From a gamma proteobacterium SCGC AB-629-P17 (GTDB taxonomy: Bacteria > Pseudomonadota > Gammaproteobacteria > PS1 > Pseudothioglobaceae), in contig KB889757.1 in assembly GCA_000372785.1 (NCBI GenBank), positions 62,001-126,000 of the forward strand: a stretch of 64,000 bases of DNA, given 5' to 3'. Below the pieces are notes generated by a model. It saw only the letters and a list, made by a program, of their open reading frames with translations, was not told where the DNA came from and searched no databases. Within the stretch, counting starts at the first letter, position 1. The number at the start of each line of letters is the position of its first letter. A program made the position numbers and the translations under genes. Shown here in pieces: positions 18,104 to 26,841 of the stretch.

Positions 18104-18160
18104 GCTTGTTTTAGCCACTACTGGTGGCAACGCTAGCAATCGGAACAAATCAGCGTGCAG
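18104..18160 (-). ncRNA. SAM-II-type riboswitch in the metK leader
   Basis: The minus-strand leader starts ACGCTGATTTG (from 18156), then CCGATTGCTAGCGT, and ends GGCTAAAACAAGC (18116-18104). ACGCT (18156-18152) pairs with AGCGT (18134-18130) as P1. The conserved TGATTT loop and the downstream GCTAAA are the hallmarks of the SAM-II class, and TTGTT in the loop can pair with AACAA of the tail as the H-type pseudoknot. Genes controlled by this class belong to methionine and SAM synthesis. The predicted transcription start is at the first base of P1. A terminator follows before metK. Confidence 0.78.
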
Positions 18161-18162
18161 TA

Positions 18163-18191
18163 ATTATAGTCTTTGATTTTATTAATGTAAA
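18163..18191 (-). promoter_or_regulatory. Sigma-70-type promoter of metK
   Basis: Minus-strand TTTACA (18191-18186), a 17-base spacer and TATAAT (18168-18163). The start site falls near 18157, the first base of the SAM-II aptamer. The -35 element begins just past the ccmB stop at 18194. Confidence 0.8.
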
Positions 18192-18193
18192 GC

Positions 18194-18859
18194 CTAATCC
18201 AAACTTGTTTTTAGAGCTATAGCACTCACAAAAGGGGATGCCATCAAACTGATTAGCAGTATGCTTGCTAAAAAATAGATCTGTCCATTTATTGGAAGAT
18301 TAAATTGGGATTGAGAGACAGCGCTTGTGGCAAAAATTAAAATAGGTATATAAAGGGGAAGTATCAAAAGTGATAACAACATCCCAGAGTTTTTGATACC
18401 AACAATTAGAGAGGCGCCGATAGCTCCTATTAGGCTTAAACTCGGCGTAGCCAATAACAGCGTCAACATTAAAACATAGATACTCTTATCATCTAGGAAA
18501 AGTGTCATTCCAAGTAAGGGCGACAGCAAGATGATAGGTAGACCGGTTAGTAGCCAATGAGAAATCGTTTTAGCTAACAATATAAGAGGAAGTGAATGAT
18601 GTGAGATGACCATCTGTTCAAGAACGCCGTTGTCATAATCATAATGAAACAGTGCATTAAGTGAGAGCAACACTGAAAGCATACAAGTTACCCAGACAAT
18701 TCCAGGTGCAATGTTTGATAAAGTGTGTGAATCTGGACTCATTGCTAAAGGAAATAATGAAATAGCAATAACAAAAAACAATAGAGGATTAAGAAAGCTA
18801 GATGGATTGCGTAGTGACATCTTTAAGTCTCTTGTCAGTGTCTTGGTAAAGATGTTCAT
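18194..18859 (-). CDS. ccmB: Heme exporter protein CcmB
   Basis: CcmB is the membrane subunit of the CcmAB ABC complex of cytochrome c maturation (system I), which releases holo-CcmE from CcmC. The ATG at 18859 (MNIFTKTLTRDLKMSLRNPS) is chosen because it forms an ATGA overlap with ccmA and gives the typical 221-residue length; the frame is open further upstream inside ccmA. About six hydrophobic segments are visible. The SLNALFHYDYDNGVLEQMV stretch near residue 70 and the LPIILLSPLLG region are typical. ccmC and later genes do not follow; metK does. Confidence 0.92.
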   Translation of the reverse strand: MNIFTKTLTRDLKMSLRNPSSFLNPLLFFVIAISLFPLAMSPDSHTLSNIAPGIVWVTCMLSVLLSLNALFHYDYDNGVLEQMVISHHSLPLILLAKTISHWLLTGLPIILLSPLLGMTLFLDDKSIYVLMLTLLLATPSLSLIGAIGASLIVGIKNSGMLLSLLILPLYIPILIFATSAVSQSQFNLPINGQIYFLASILLISLMASPFVSAIALKTSLD

Positions 18860-19458
18860 AGGTTGAGAATCCTTAGTCCGGGTAATTTGCATTCCTGATG
18901 GGTTGTGAGGATACAAATTCCGCCATCATCACAGTGTTTAGTTATTTGAGTTTCAATCACATTAATGCCATTAGAATCAAGTGCAGTGAAAGGTTCATCT
19001 AGAAGCCAAACTTTAGCTTGAGTAACAAAAAGGGCTGACAAAACAACCCTCCTTTTTTGACCAGCAGAAAGATTTGCGGCATATTCATACTCGAAATTTT
19101 TTAAACCAACATTTTTAAGTGCATTATCAAGCTCCTGATTAGAATTACTATTATTGAGTTGAGTAAGGTAATCAAGATTTTCTTTACAATGTAGCTCAGG
19201 ACTTAAGGCTGGGAGATGACCTAGGTATAATATATCAGACTGGTAATCATAGGAGCCGACCTTGTTGCTGTTAATGGATAATTTGCCAGATTCTGCTGAG
19301 TTGAGTCCAGCAAGTATTTTTAATAGTGATGTTTTTCCAGAGCCATTAGCTCCAGAAATTTTTAGTATTTCTCCAGCATTTAGTTCAAACGAGAGATTGC
19401 TAAAGAGTTCGTTATAGCCTCTTTGACAAGTTAAATCACTAACGATTAATTTTGACAT
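18856..19458 (-). CDS. ccmA: Heme exporter ATP-binding protein CcmA
   Basis: The ATPase of the CcmAB cytochrome c maturation complex. The 200-residue ABC domain has Walker A GANGSGKTSLLK (about residues 35-46), the Q-loop region YLGHLPALSPELHCKENL typical of CcmA, signature LSAGQKRR, Walker B VWLLDEPFTALD and the H-loop TTHQE. It ends in an ATGA overlap with ccmB. bamE lies 79 bases upstream on the same strand. Confidence 0.94.
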   Translation of the reverse strand: MSKLIVSDLTCQRGYNELFSNLSFELNAGEILKISGANGSGKTSLLKILAGLNSAESGKLSINSNKVGSYDYQSDILYLGHLPALSPELHCKENLDYLTQLNNSNSNQELDNALKNVGLKNFEYEYAANLSAGQKRRVVLSALFVTQAKVWLLDEPFTALDSNGINVIETQITKHCDDGGICILTTHQECKLPGLRILNL

Positions 19459-19537
19459 GACATCATTTTAGTGGATTAGTCTCTCGAAGGCGAAAAAACG
19501 TAATCCGTATTAAAACAGTTACAGAAAGTTATTTTGA

Positions 19538-19948
19538 TTATTGATTATCGGTTAAGCCGCCTAGTCCGCTCTTATCAATTTCTGATAGGCCATCTTCATC
19601 AAAAATTAACCTTAAACGATAATGCATCACTTGTTCACCATTGAGGGTTGAATGATGGATATAATCCCATTGATATTGATGAAACGGGTCTATAATGCTC
19701 GGCGACCCAATTAAGTTCATTACGGCAGTCTTAGACATTCCCAATTGAAGCTTTTCAACAGCTTCAATTTCGAGAACAGAGCCCTGCATAATGCTTGGTT
19801 TGTAGGTATCAATAGAAGGCATTGAAAAATCAAGCCAACTTGGCATCGAAAACTTTGGAGACTCAGGCGTTTCAGGAGATTTTAGTAGAGAGTTTGAGCA
19901 GCCACTTAAAATCGTAAACGCAAGCACAATTAAAGTTAGTCTTTTCAT
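19538..19948 (-). CDS. bamE: Outer membrane assembly lipoprotein BamE
   Basis: BamE (SmpA/OmlA) is a lipoprotein of the BAM complex that inserts beta-barrel proteins. The 136-residue product has a signal peptide with lipobox LSGC (about residues 14-17). A low-complexity Ser/Pro linker is followed by the SmpA/OmlA domain (VEKLQLGMSKTAVMNLIGSP, then YQWDYIHH and YRLRLIFDEDGL). It is divergent from fur with a 53-base gap, the conserved bamE-fur arrangement of gammaproteobacteria. Confidence 0.93.
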   Translation of the reverse strand: MKRLTLIVLAFTILSGCSNSLLKSPETPESPKFSMPSWLDFSMPSIDTYKPSIMQGSVLEIEAVEKLQLGMSKTAVMNLIGSPSIIDPFHQYQWDYIHHSTLNGEQVMHYRLRLIFDEDGLSEIDKSGLGGLTDNQ

Positions 19949-20001
19949 CTTTCGCTAAACGATTAAAATATTGATAGGATTTTACCTTAAGGATTTTTTA
20001 A

Positions 20002-20418
20002 ATGGATGCCGAAGATTTAAAAAGTGCTGGCCTAAAAGTCACTTTGCCGAGATTAAAGATTTTGGAGGTGTTAGAGAAATCACCCAATCATCATTTGAGT
20101 GCTGAGGACATCTATCGTGCGCTGATGGAACAACACGAAGAGGTCGGAGTGGCGACAATTTATCGGGTTCTAACTCAATTTGAAGAATCAGGAATTGTTA
20201 ATAAGTTAAATTTTGAAAATAATCAGGCCGTTTATGAGCTCTCTAACGTTGAGCACCACGATCACTTAGTTTGTGTTAAATGTAACGCAATCATTGAATT
20301 TCAAGATGATGTAATTGAGCAGCATCAATTACAAATTGCAAAAAAATACGGCTTTCAACTTACAGATCATTCACTTTATCTTTACGGACTTTGTAAGACC
20401 TGTAAAGAGTCTCCCTAG
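20002..20418 (+). CDS. fur: Ferric uptake regulator Fur
   Basis: Fur is a dimeric metal-dependent repressor of iron-uptake genes. The 138-residue protein has the winged-helix domain (LKVTLPRLKILEVLE, HHLSAEDIYRAL, VGVATIYRVLTQFEESGIV). The metal and dimerisation domain has HHDHLVCVKC, FQDDVIEQHQ, LTDHSLYLYGLCKTC. The EHHDHLVC and LTDHSLYLYG motifs separate it from Zur and PerR. An AAGGA ribosome-binding site precedes the ATG. A zinc permease gene follows 15 bases downstream, so some metal-regulatory coupling is plausible. Confidence 0.95.
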   Translation: MDAEDLKSAGLKVTLPRLKILEVLEKSPNHHLSAEDIYRALMEQHEEVGVATIYRVLTQFEESGIVNKLNFENNQAVYELSNVEHHDHLVCVKCNAIIEFQDDVIEQHQLQIAKKYGFQLTDHSLYLYGLCKTCKESP

Positions 20419-20433
20419 AGACTATTAATAGAT

Positions 20434-21219
20434 ATGGAAGATTTTATTCTTAGAGCGTTAGCCGCCTCTCTAGGAGTGTCAGTAATCGCTGGCTCTCTTG
20501 GATGTTTTGTAATATGGAAACGCCTATCGTATTTTTCTGATTCGATTTCTCATAGTGCCTTATTGGGTGTTGCATTAGGTTTGGCGACAGGTCTTGGCAT
20601 AAATATTGGTCTAGTTATTGTGGGCGCACTGTTTGCAATCCTTATTGTTGTATTACAGCAAAAAGATTTTTGGTCAAACGATGCTATTTTAGGAATTTTC
20701 TCTCACATAGCGCTCTCAGTTGGTATTGTCGTTTTAGGTTTTGTTGGTGATCGAAATACTGATTATTTCGCTTACCTTTTTGGTGATATTCTTTCGATTA
20801 ACAGCCAGGATATTTTTTGGATTTTTTCAGTGATGGTTGTAGTAGTTGCGATTTTGGTGATGAACTGGAGAAGGTTATTGCTATTAACTTTGAATGAGGA
20901 ATTAGCAAGAGCTGAGGGCCTTAACAAAGTGACCTATGAATTGCTATTTATGTTTTTAATTGCACTGGCAGTTTCTGTATCGGTACAAATTGTTGGCGTA
21001 CTTTTGATTACATCTTTACTCATAATTCCGCCTGCCATTGCACGCGTTTATTCAAGATCCCCTCTTGCAATGATTTTTAGTTCTGTCGTTGTTTCCGTTG
21101 TATCTGTCCTATTGGGGCTTTTCAGCTCAATCCAGTTTGATATAGCAACAGGTCCGGCAATTGTAATTACTTTGGGTTTTTTCTTTTTTATTGCCCAACT
21201 GTTACCAAATAAAAGCTAA
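20434..21219 (+). CDS. znuB: Zinc ABC transporter permease ZnuB
   Basis: A 261-residue membrane subunit of the metal-uptake ABC-3 family. The start MEDFILRALAASLGVSVIAG, the SYFSDSISHSALLGVALGL segment near residue 45, and the LARAEGLNKVTYELLFMFLIA and VGVLLITSLLIIPPAIARVYS segments are typical of ZnuB. It forms a two-gene unit with fur, but neither ATPase (znuC) nor binding protein (znuA) is in the window. The stop abuts the stop of the convergent prfA with no base between them. Confidence 0.88.
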   Translation: MEDFILRALAASLGVSVIAGSLGCFVIWKRLSYFSDSISHSALLGVALGLATGLGINIGLVIVGALFAILIVVLQQKDFWSNDAILGIFSHIALSVGIVVLGFVGDRNTDYFAYLFGDILSINSQDIFWIFSVMVVVVAILVMNWRRLLLLTLNEELARAEGLNKVTYELLFMFLIALAVSVSVQIVGVLLITSLLIIPPAIARVYSRSPLAMIFSSVVVSVVSVLLGLFSSIQFDIATGPAIVITLGFFFFIAQLLPNKS

Positions 21220-22308
21220 TCAAAGGGTATCGTTAAGTTCAATCATTTGATTGGTTTGCTGTTCAACAATTAGCGGATCAATAATAGACTCCAAGTCGCC
21301 TTCCATGATTTCGTTCAACTTATAGAGCGTCAAATTGATTCGATGATCGGTGACTCTACCCTGTGGGTAGTTATAGGTTCGAATTCTTTGAGAGCGGTCA
21401 CCACTACCAACCAACTCTTTACGTTGAGTAGCCTGCTCTTTTTGTTGTTCGTATTGCTGCGCATCTAAAATTCTTGAAGCAAGTACTGACAAAGCCTGAG
21501 CTTTGTTTTTGTGTTGTGATCGACCATCCTGGCACTCGACAACAGTACCTGTAGGGATGTGTGTAACTCTGACCGCGGAATCGGTTTTGTTGACATGCTG
21601 ACCGCCAGCCCCAGAAGCTCTAAAAGTATCAATTCTGACATCATTCATATTGATATTCACTTCTTCAATATCAGTCACCTCTGCCATAACTGCAATGGTA
21701 CAGGCAGAAGTATGCACTCTACCTTGTGACTCTGTTTCAGGAACTCTTTGCACTCTATGGGCTCCCGACTCAAATTTAAGTTTTGAGTAAACATTAGATC
21801 CACTAATACGGGCAACGATTTCTTTAAACCCACCATGCTCCCCAATATTTGAACTCATGACTTCCATTTGCCATTTGTTTTTCTCAACATAGCGCGAATA
21901 CATTCTATAGAGGTCACCTGAAAAGATACTCGCCTCATCACCACCCGTTCCTGCACGAATTTCAATAATAATATTGCGTGAATCGTTAGGATCTTTTGGG
22001 AGAAGGGATTTTTTTAGTTCCAATTCAAGTTGCTCCAGTTTGTTCTCACCCGAAGCAATCTCTTCTTCTGCCATCTCTCTTATGTCTTGATCATCCTCGT
22101 TAAGTAATTTTTGTGCAGCATTAATATCATTCAGGGTTGATAGATACTGTTGGTACTGATCATTAACGGGACTTAGTTGGGCGTGCTCAATTGATAGCTC
22201 TCTAAATTGATTTTGGTCAGAGACAACGGATTGGTCAGATAGTAGCGCGTTGATTTCTTCAAGACGCATGGATAATTGCTCTAGCTTTGTAAGGATAGAT
22301 TGATTCAT
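21220..22308 (-). CDS. prfA: Peptide chain release factor 1
   Basis: RF1 ends translation at UAA and UAG. The 362-residue length is normal. Visible are [38 protein letters not shown] (the codon-recognition domain region) and [17 protein letters not shown] with the GGQ loop that triggers peptidyl-tRNA hydrolysis. It overlaps hemA by four bases (ATGA, 22305-22308), as in the common hemA-prfA operon; prmC, which often follows, is absent. Confidence 0.98.
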   Translation of the reverse strand: MNQSILTKLEQLSMRLEEINALLSDQSVVSDQNQFRELSIEHAQLSPVNDQYQQYLSTLNDINAAQKLLNEDDQDIREMAEEEIASGENKLEQLELELKKSLLPKDPNDSRNIIIEIRAGTGGDEASIFSGDLYRMYSRYVEKNKWQMEVMSSNIGEHGGFKEIVARISGSNVYSKLKFESGAHRVQRVPETESQGRVHTSACTIAVMAEVTDIEEVNINMNDVRIDTFRASGAGGQHVNKTDSAVRVTHIPTGTVVECQDGRSQHKNKAQALSVLASRILDAQQYEQQKEQATQRKELVGSGDRSQRIRTYNYPQGRVTDHRINLTLYKLNEIMEGDLESIIDPLIVEQQTNQMIELNDTL

Positions 22309-23576
22309 GAGTTATGAATATTAGTAGTTTTTTTTGAAACCGGTACAGAGTCCTTTGATTGTTCAAGACTAATTATTGGGGATTTTTTAATATTTTCAAA
22401 GGTTGTATGTAATAACTTATTAGTTAGCTTGTCCGCTAACTCTTCAACAACTAGATCGGGGTCAGCTCCAGTTTCTAGTTTTTTTATTGCACTTTGTAGT
22501 AGTTCACTCTTAAGCAGATTTGCATGTTCGCGATACTTTCTAATAATTTCTTCATTGGGAATATTATTTAGCCACTCTATGAAATCAAAGCTTTTTTCAT
22601 GAATGATTTCTTCAGCGATAACCTTATCTTGCTCTCTGTTTTCGAGGTTATTGTCAACCACTTGTTGTAAATCGTCCACGGTGTAAAGGAAGACGTCCTC
22701 CAGTTGATTCGCTTCATGCTCAATATCTCTTGGGATAGCTAGATCTAATAACAGCATTGGTTGATGCTTTCTTTGAATTAGAACAGTTTCGATAAGTCCT
22801 TTACCTAAAATTGGAACAGGTGCAGCAGTTGAGGAAATTACGATATCTGCCCGGTAAAGATGTTCAGATAAATGTTTCAGATTGATTGCTTCTGCTTCAT
22901 AAGTAACTGCAATTGCTTGTGCATTTTCTATCGTCCTGTTAACAAAAATCATGCGCTTTACACCTTTTTTATGAAGATGTTGAGCACTTAATTCTATCAT
23001 TTCACCGGCTCCAATTAATAGGACGGTTTGGTCAGCCAAATTCGTAAAAATTTTTTCGCTTAATTTCACAGCGCAATATGCAACTGATACTGGCAAAGCT
23101 CCTATATTGGTATCAGTTCTTACTTTCTTTGCAGTTGTAAAGGCATGTTGAAAGAGTTTTTCAAGGATTTTGTCTAAAGCCCCTTGTTCTTTTGAAAACT
23201 GATAAGCTTCCTTCAGTTGTCCAAATATTTGGGGTTCACCCAGTACTAATGAATCAAGTCCAGAAGCGACACTACAAATATGTTTGATAGCTTCATTGCC
23301 TTCAAAAAAACTCACATATTGTAATAATAAGGAATGTTCAATACCATGAGTAGTTGCCAAAAATTCTGAGAGAACCTCACGAATATTGCCTACATCATAT
23401 GTCACACAAATTTCGGAACGGTTACAAGTAGAGAAGACAACACAAGCCTTAATTCCTGGTATTGACAAAAGTGATGAAATAGCAGGTGCGAGCTCATTTT
23501 GAGCAAACGCTACTTTTTCTCGAATCTCAACGGTCGCTAGATGATGATTAACACTCAGTACTGCTATATTTGACAT
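22305..23576 (-). CDS. hemA: Glutamyl-tRNA reductase
   Basis: HemA reduces glutamyl-tRNA to glutamate-1-semialdehyde, the first committed step of tetrapyrrole synthesis by the C5 route. The 423-residue protein has the catalytic Cys51 in [28 protein letters not shown], the NADPH-binding [17 protein letters not shown] and [19 protein letters not shown] hexamer lies about 35 bases upstream on the minus strand but I see no good -35 element. It is followed by prfA in one transcript. Confidence 0.98.
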   Translation of the reverse strand: MSNIAVLSVNHHLATVEIREKVAFAQNELAPAISSLLSIPGIKACVVFSTCNRSEICVTYDVGNIREVLSEFLATTHGIEHSLLLQYVSFFEGNEAIKHICSVASGLDSLVLGEPQIFGQLKEAYQFSKEQGALDKILEKLFQHAFTTAKKVRTDTNIGALPVSVAYCAVKLSEKIFTNLADQTVLLIGAGEMIELSAQHLHKKGVKRMIFVNRTIENAQAIAVTYEAEAINLKHLSEHLYRADIVISSTAAPVPILGKGLIETVLIQRKHQPMLLLDLAIPRDIEHEANQLEDVFLYTVDDLQQVVDNNLENREQDKVIAEEIIHEKSFDFIEWLNNIPNEEIIRKYREHANLLKSELLQSAIKKLETGADPDLVVEELADKLTNKLLHTTFENIKKSPIISLEQSKDSVPVSKKTTNIHNS

Positions 23577-23678
23577 TCACAAAAGGTTAATAAATTTAGC
23601 TGCCAATTATACAGTGTCAGTGCAATTTTGGCCTAACGATAAGTCTTGCTTAGGTTAATCGTATTTTTTATAAAGTTT

Positions 23679-23707
23679 TTGTTGTAAAGTGATTTGTAAG
23701 CTACAAT
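23679..23707 (+). promoter_or_regulatory. Probable promoter of yjbQ
   Basis: TTGTTG (23679-23684), a 17-base spacer and TACAAT (23702-23707). The start would be near 23714, giving a leader of about 22 bases without an obvious Shine-Dalgarno sequence. Confidence 0.55.
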
Positions 23708-23735
23708 TACTTGTTATATACAAATACCAATATTT

Positions 23736-24155
23736 ATGAAAATAAAACAATTTGAAATTGTATTGCAATCAAAAGAAAGAGGTTTTCACTTAGTTACTGA
23801 TGAGGTATTTGGACAAATTTCAGATCTAGGCCAGGTTAGAACAGGATTGCTTCATTTATTTATTCAACATAGCAGTGCATCGATAAGTATTAATGAACAT
23901 GCAGACCCAAGTGTACGAAAAGATTTGGAAAAATTCTATTCAGAGCTTTGCAACGACAAGCAATATTACACCCACACTTATGAAGGACCTGACGATATGC
24001 CTTCACATGTTAAAGCTTCAATGCTTGGATCAGATGTCACAATCCCAATAACTTCCGGTCAACCGAACTTTGGCACTTGGCAAGGGATAATTCTTGGTGA
24101 GCACCGAATTCGAGCAAGCTCAAGACGAATTATGGCAACACTGATGTATGATTAA
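23736..24155 (+). CDS. yjbQ: YjbQ family protein (UPF0047)
   Basis: A 139-residue cytosolic protein of the YjbQ/UPF0047 family, for which thiamine-phosphate synthase-like activity has been reported in E. coli. Family motifs are GLLHLFIQHSSASISINE (about residues 38-55), YEGPDDMPSHVKASMLG and GTWQGIILGEHR. It is monocistronic, divergent from hemA. The biological role here is not evident from context. Confidence 0.9.
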   Translation: MKIKQFEIVLQSKERGFHLVTDEVFGQISDLGQVRTGLLHLFIQHSSASISINEHADPSVRKDLEKFYSELCNDKQYYTHTYEGPDDMPSHVKASMLGSDVTIPITSGQPNFGTWQGIILGEHRIRASSRRIMATLMYD

Positions 24156-24294
24156 TTGTTAAGAGTTATATTTTCTAATGAATGTTTTATCAAAGTTTCA
24201 TAAAAATTTCATGATTTACTCATGTTTTCTCTATAAATCATAGAACCTATTGGTCTAAAATGAAGCCAATCATGTACTTACAATCTCATCACTT

Positions 24295-25323
24295 ATGATT
24301 GAAGAGGACAGCCTAGTTGGCGGTGAAAATCAAAGTAACGAAGATTTTATGATTTCATCTGTTAGGCCCACCTCTTTTGAGGATTTCATTGGTCAGGACG
24401 ATGTGAAATCTCAGATGGCTTTGTTTATTGAGGCCGCAAAATCACGCGGTGATGTTCTTGATCATTGTTTAATTTATGGTCCACCTGGTTTGGGTAAAAC
24501 AACTCTTGCAAATGTAATTGCAAGGCAAATGCATTCTGGCATTAAGCAAACATCTGGTCCTGTGTTGGAGCGTTCAGGAGATTTGGCTGCGATTCTTACT
24601 AAACTTGAGCCTTTCGACATTCTTTTCATTGATGAGATTCATCGGCTGAATCCTGTTGTTGAAGAAATACTTTATCCAGCTTTAGAGGATTTTAGGTTGG
24701 ATATTCTTGTGGGTGAGGGTGTTGCAGCCCATTCAGTTCAGCTGGACTTACCGCCTTTTACTTTAATTGGCGCTACGACTCGGGCAGGAATGCTGACTTC
24801 TCCTTTACGCGACAGGTTTGGCATAGTTCATCGATTGACTTTTTATGAGATAAAAGATTTACAAGAAATTATTGAGCGCTCTGCATCCATTTTGGATATC
24901 AAAATCAAGAAAGACGGTGCACAAGAAATTGCTAAACGCTCAAGGGGAACTCCGAGGATTGCCAACAGGTTATTACGCCGTGTCCGGGATTTTGCTGATG
25001 TTAAAAATAAGGGTATTATTAATAAAAAAATTTCCCAGGCCGCTCTTAAAACTTTAAAGGTTGATGAAGCTGGGCTAGAACAGCTAGATAGAGATTATTT
25101 GAATCTAGTCATCAATAAGTTTTCGGCAGGGCCCGTTGGTCTTGATACTCTTTCAACGGCGCTAGGCGAGGAAAGGTTAACGCTTGAAGATATGGTGGAA
25201 CCTTATCTTCTCCAGCAAGGCTTCATTATGCGAACACCGCGTGGTCGTATTGCCACAGATCTTGCTTTTTCTCATTTAGGAGTAGTGCGTCATAACCACA
25301 CTCAAGATTTGTATGGAAAATGA
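24295..25323 (+). CDS. ruvB: Holliday junction branch migration ATPase RuvB
   Basis: RuvB is the hexameric AAA+ motor that drives branch migration with RuvA. The 342-residue protein has [18 protein letters not shown], Walker [13 protein letters not shown], Walker [15 protein letters not shown], sensor 1 [21 protein letters not shown] and the winged-helix end [14 protein letters not shown]. The start matches the usual RuvB N-terminus although no clear Shine-Dalgarno sequence is seen. It overlaps ybgC by four bases and begins the ruvB-ybgC-tolQRA unit. ruvA and ruvC are elsewhere in the window. Confidence 0.98.
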   Translation: MIEEDSLVGGENQSNEDFMISSVRPTSFEDFIGQDDVKSQMALFIEAAKSRGDVLDHCLIYGPPGLGKTTLANVIARQMHSGIKQTSGPVLERSGDLAAILTKLEPFDILFIDEIHRLNPVVEEILYPALEDFRLDILVGEGVAAHSVQLDLPPFTLIGATTRAGMLTSPLRDRFGIVHRLTFYEIKDLQEIIERSASILDIKIKKDGAQEIAKRSRGTPRIANRLLRRVRDFADVKNKGIINKKISQAALKTLKVDEAGLEQLDRDYLNLVINKFSAGPVGLDTLSTALGEERLTLEDMVEPYLLQQGFIMRTPRGRIATDLAFSHLGVVRHNHTQDLYGK

Positions 25324-25724
25324 GTAAGCTGGGTGTCAGAGTTTATTATGAAGATACGGATTCTGGAGGTGTGGTTTATTACGCCAATTATCTAAAATAT
25401 ATTGAGCGTGGTCGTACTGAATTTTTGCGTGAATTAGGTTTCAATCAAGATCAACTAATTGCTCAAGATAATATTTTATTTATAGTACGTTCAATTGAAG
25501 CAAACTATTTATCGCCAGCTTTTCTTGATGATTTAATCGAAGTATATACTGAAATTAAATCTGTTAGCCATGCGAGCTTAACTTTTGCTCAGAAAATAGT
25601 GAATATAGAGAAAAATACGGTATTATTTAATGCGGAAGTTAAGGTAGTTTCTGTCCTTAAAAATAATTTTAAACCTTGTGCTTTGCCGCAAGTTATCCTG
25701 GAGGAACTAAATGGAAGACAATAG
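25320..25724 (+). CDS. ybgC: Tol-Pal associated acyl-CoA thioesterase YbgC
   Basis: A 134-residue hot-dog-fold thioesterase of the 4-hydroxybenzoyl-CoA thioesterase type, regularly the first gene of the tol-pal operon. The [19 protein letters not shown] motif (about residues 9-27) holds the catalytic Asp. It overlaps ruvB by four bases and tolQ by 14. Confidence 0.95.
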   Translation: MSKLGVRVYYEDTDSGGVVYYANYLKYIERGRTEFLRELGFNQDQLIAQDNILFIVRSIEANYLSPAFLDDLIEVYTEIKSVSHASLTFAQKIVNIEKNTVLFNAEVKVVSVLKNNFKPCALPQVILEELNGRQ

Positions 25725-26382
25725 TTTATCACTCATCAACCTAATATTCAGTGCTGGCCTGGTTGTGCAAGTGGTAATGATAGTGTTGGTTCTAATGTCA
25801 ATTTATTCTTGGACAGTCATCATGTCCAAGAAAAAGGTGTTGGTGGATGCGACAAGCGATATTAAAGACTTTCATCAAAAATTTGAGAGAGAACCTAAGC
25901 TTTCTAATTTATACAAGAGTTTACCACCCCTTGCCTCAGATAGGACAGCAATGGAAGATATTTTAGGCTCTGGTTACAAAGAATTTACTCATAGCAAATC
26001 TACATCGAATCAGTCTCTCATCATGAACTCAGAGAGAGCTTATCGTTCAATGAATACGACGGCAAGTAACGAAATTGATCGACTTGATTCCAGCCTTTCT
26101 GTGCTTGCAATGATTGCCTCATCTAGTCCCTATATTGGTCTTTTTGGAACGGTTTGGGGAATTATGCACTCTTTTATCGGTCTTGCTTCAGTTAAGCAAG
26201 CAACTATCGCAGTCGTAGCTCCCGGCATTGCTGAGGCCTTGATTGCAACGGCTTTTGGTCTTTTTGCTGCCATTCCAGCCACCATAGCCTATAATCGCCT
26301 TGTTTCTCAAGTGGAAGAGATTGGTAATAAGTACACTGCATTTGTAGAAGAATTGTTTGTTATTTTACAAAGACAGCAATGA
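25711..26382 (+). CDS. tolQ: Tol-Pal system proton-channel protein TolQ
   Basis: TolQ forms with TolR the proton-driven inner-membrane motor that energises TolA during outer-membrane constriction. The 223-residue protein has an N-terminal membrane helix (about 12-34) and two more (about 135-157 and 167-190) with ASSSPYIGLFGTVWGIM and APGIAEALIATAFGLFAAIPA, typical of the ExbB/TolQ/MotA family. A strong GGAGG site precedes the ATG inside ybgC. The ATGA overlap with tolR shows tight coupling. Confidence 0.97.
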   Translation: MEDNSLSLINLIFSAGLVVQVVMIVLVLMSIYSWTVIMSKKKVLVDATSDIKDFHQKFEREPKLSNLYKSLPPLASDRTAMEDILGSGYKEFTHSKSTSNQSLIMNSERAYRSMNTTASNEIDRLDSSLSVLAMIASSSPYIGLFGTVWGIMHSFIGLASVKQATIAVVAPGIAEALIATAFGLFAAIPATIAYNRLVSQVEEIGNKYTAFVEELFVILQRQQ

Positions 26383-26828
26383 TCGAATTACCTAAGCGCG
26401 CAAGACCAGGTACTAATGCGGATATCAATATTGTTCCTTATATCGATGTCATGTTGGTGTTGTTGGTTATCTTTATGATGACAACGCCAATTATTGAACA
26501 AGGTATCGAAGTTGATTTACCGGAAGCTCCTGCCACTATGGTTGAGTACGAAGATCAACAACCGACCGTAATCACTATTGATAAAGATGGAAATTATTAT
26601 ATTAATTCAATGATGGATCCAGGTATTGAAGATCCAGGCACCACTGAAGTGGTTTCACTTAATATTGTTGTAAATCAAGTACTTGCAAGAAGAGAAATTT
26701 GGCCAGATATGCAGGTATTTGTTAGAGGTGATGTTGATGCAGATTTTGGTAAAGTGCTTGGAGTAATTGCTGAGTTAGAATATAAAGGTATTGAAAAGCT
26801 CGGCTTTATGACCGAAAATCCTAATTAA
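26379..26828 (+). CDS. tolR: Tol-Pal system protein TolR
   Basis: A 149-residue inner-membrane protein with one N-terminal membrane helix. DINIVPYIDVMLVLLVIFM carries the conserved Asp (about residue 23) that conducts protons with TolQ. The periplasmic ExbD/TolR domain follows, with VFVRGDVDADFGKVLGVIAEL. It is slightly longer than usual owing to a short acidic insertion around residues 75-90. It lies between tolQ and tolA. Confidence 0.96.
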   Translation: MIELPKRARPGTNADINIVPYIDVMLVLLVIFMMTTPIIEQGIEVDLPEAPATMVEYEDQQPTVITIDKDGNYYINSMMDPGIEDPGTTEVVSLNIVVNQVLARREIWPDMQVFVRGDVDADFGKVLGVIAELEYKGIEKLGFMTENPN

Positions 26829-26841
26829 TCGATTTTTGTCT

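Noticed and set aside
18039-18193. SAM-I (S-box) riboswitch before metK
   Set aside because: The multi-helix S-box core is not present; the pattern fits the compact SAM-II pseudoknot instead.
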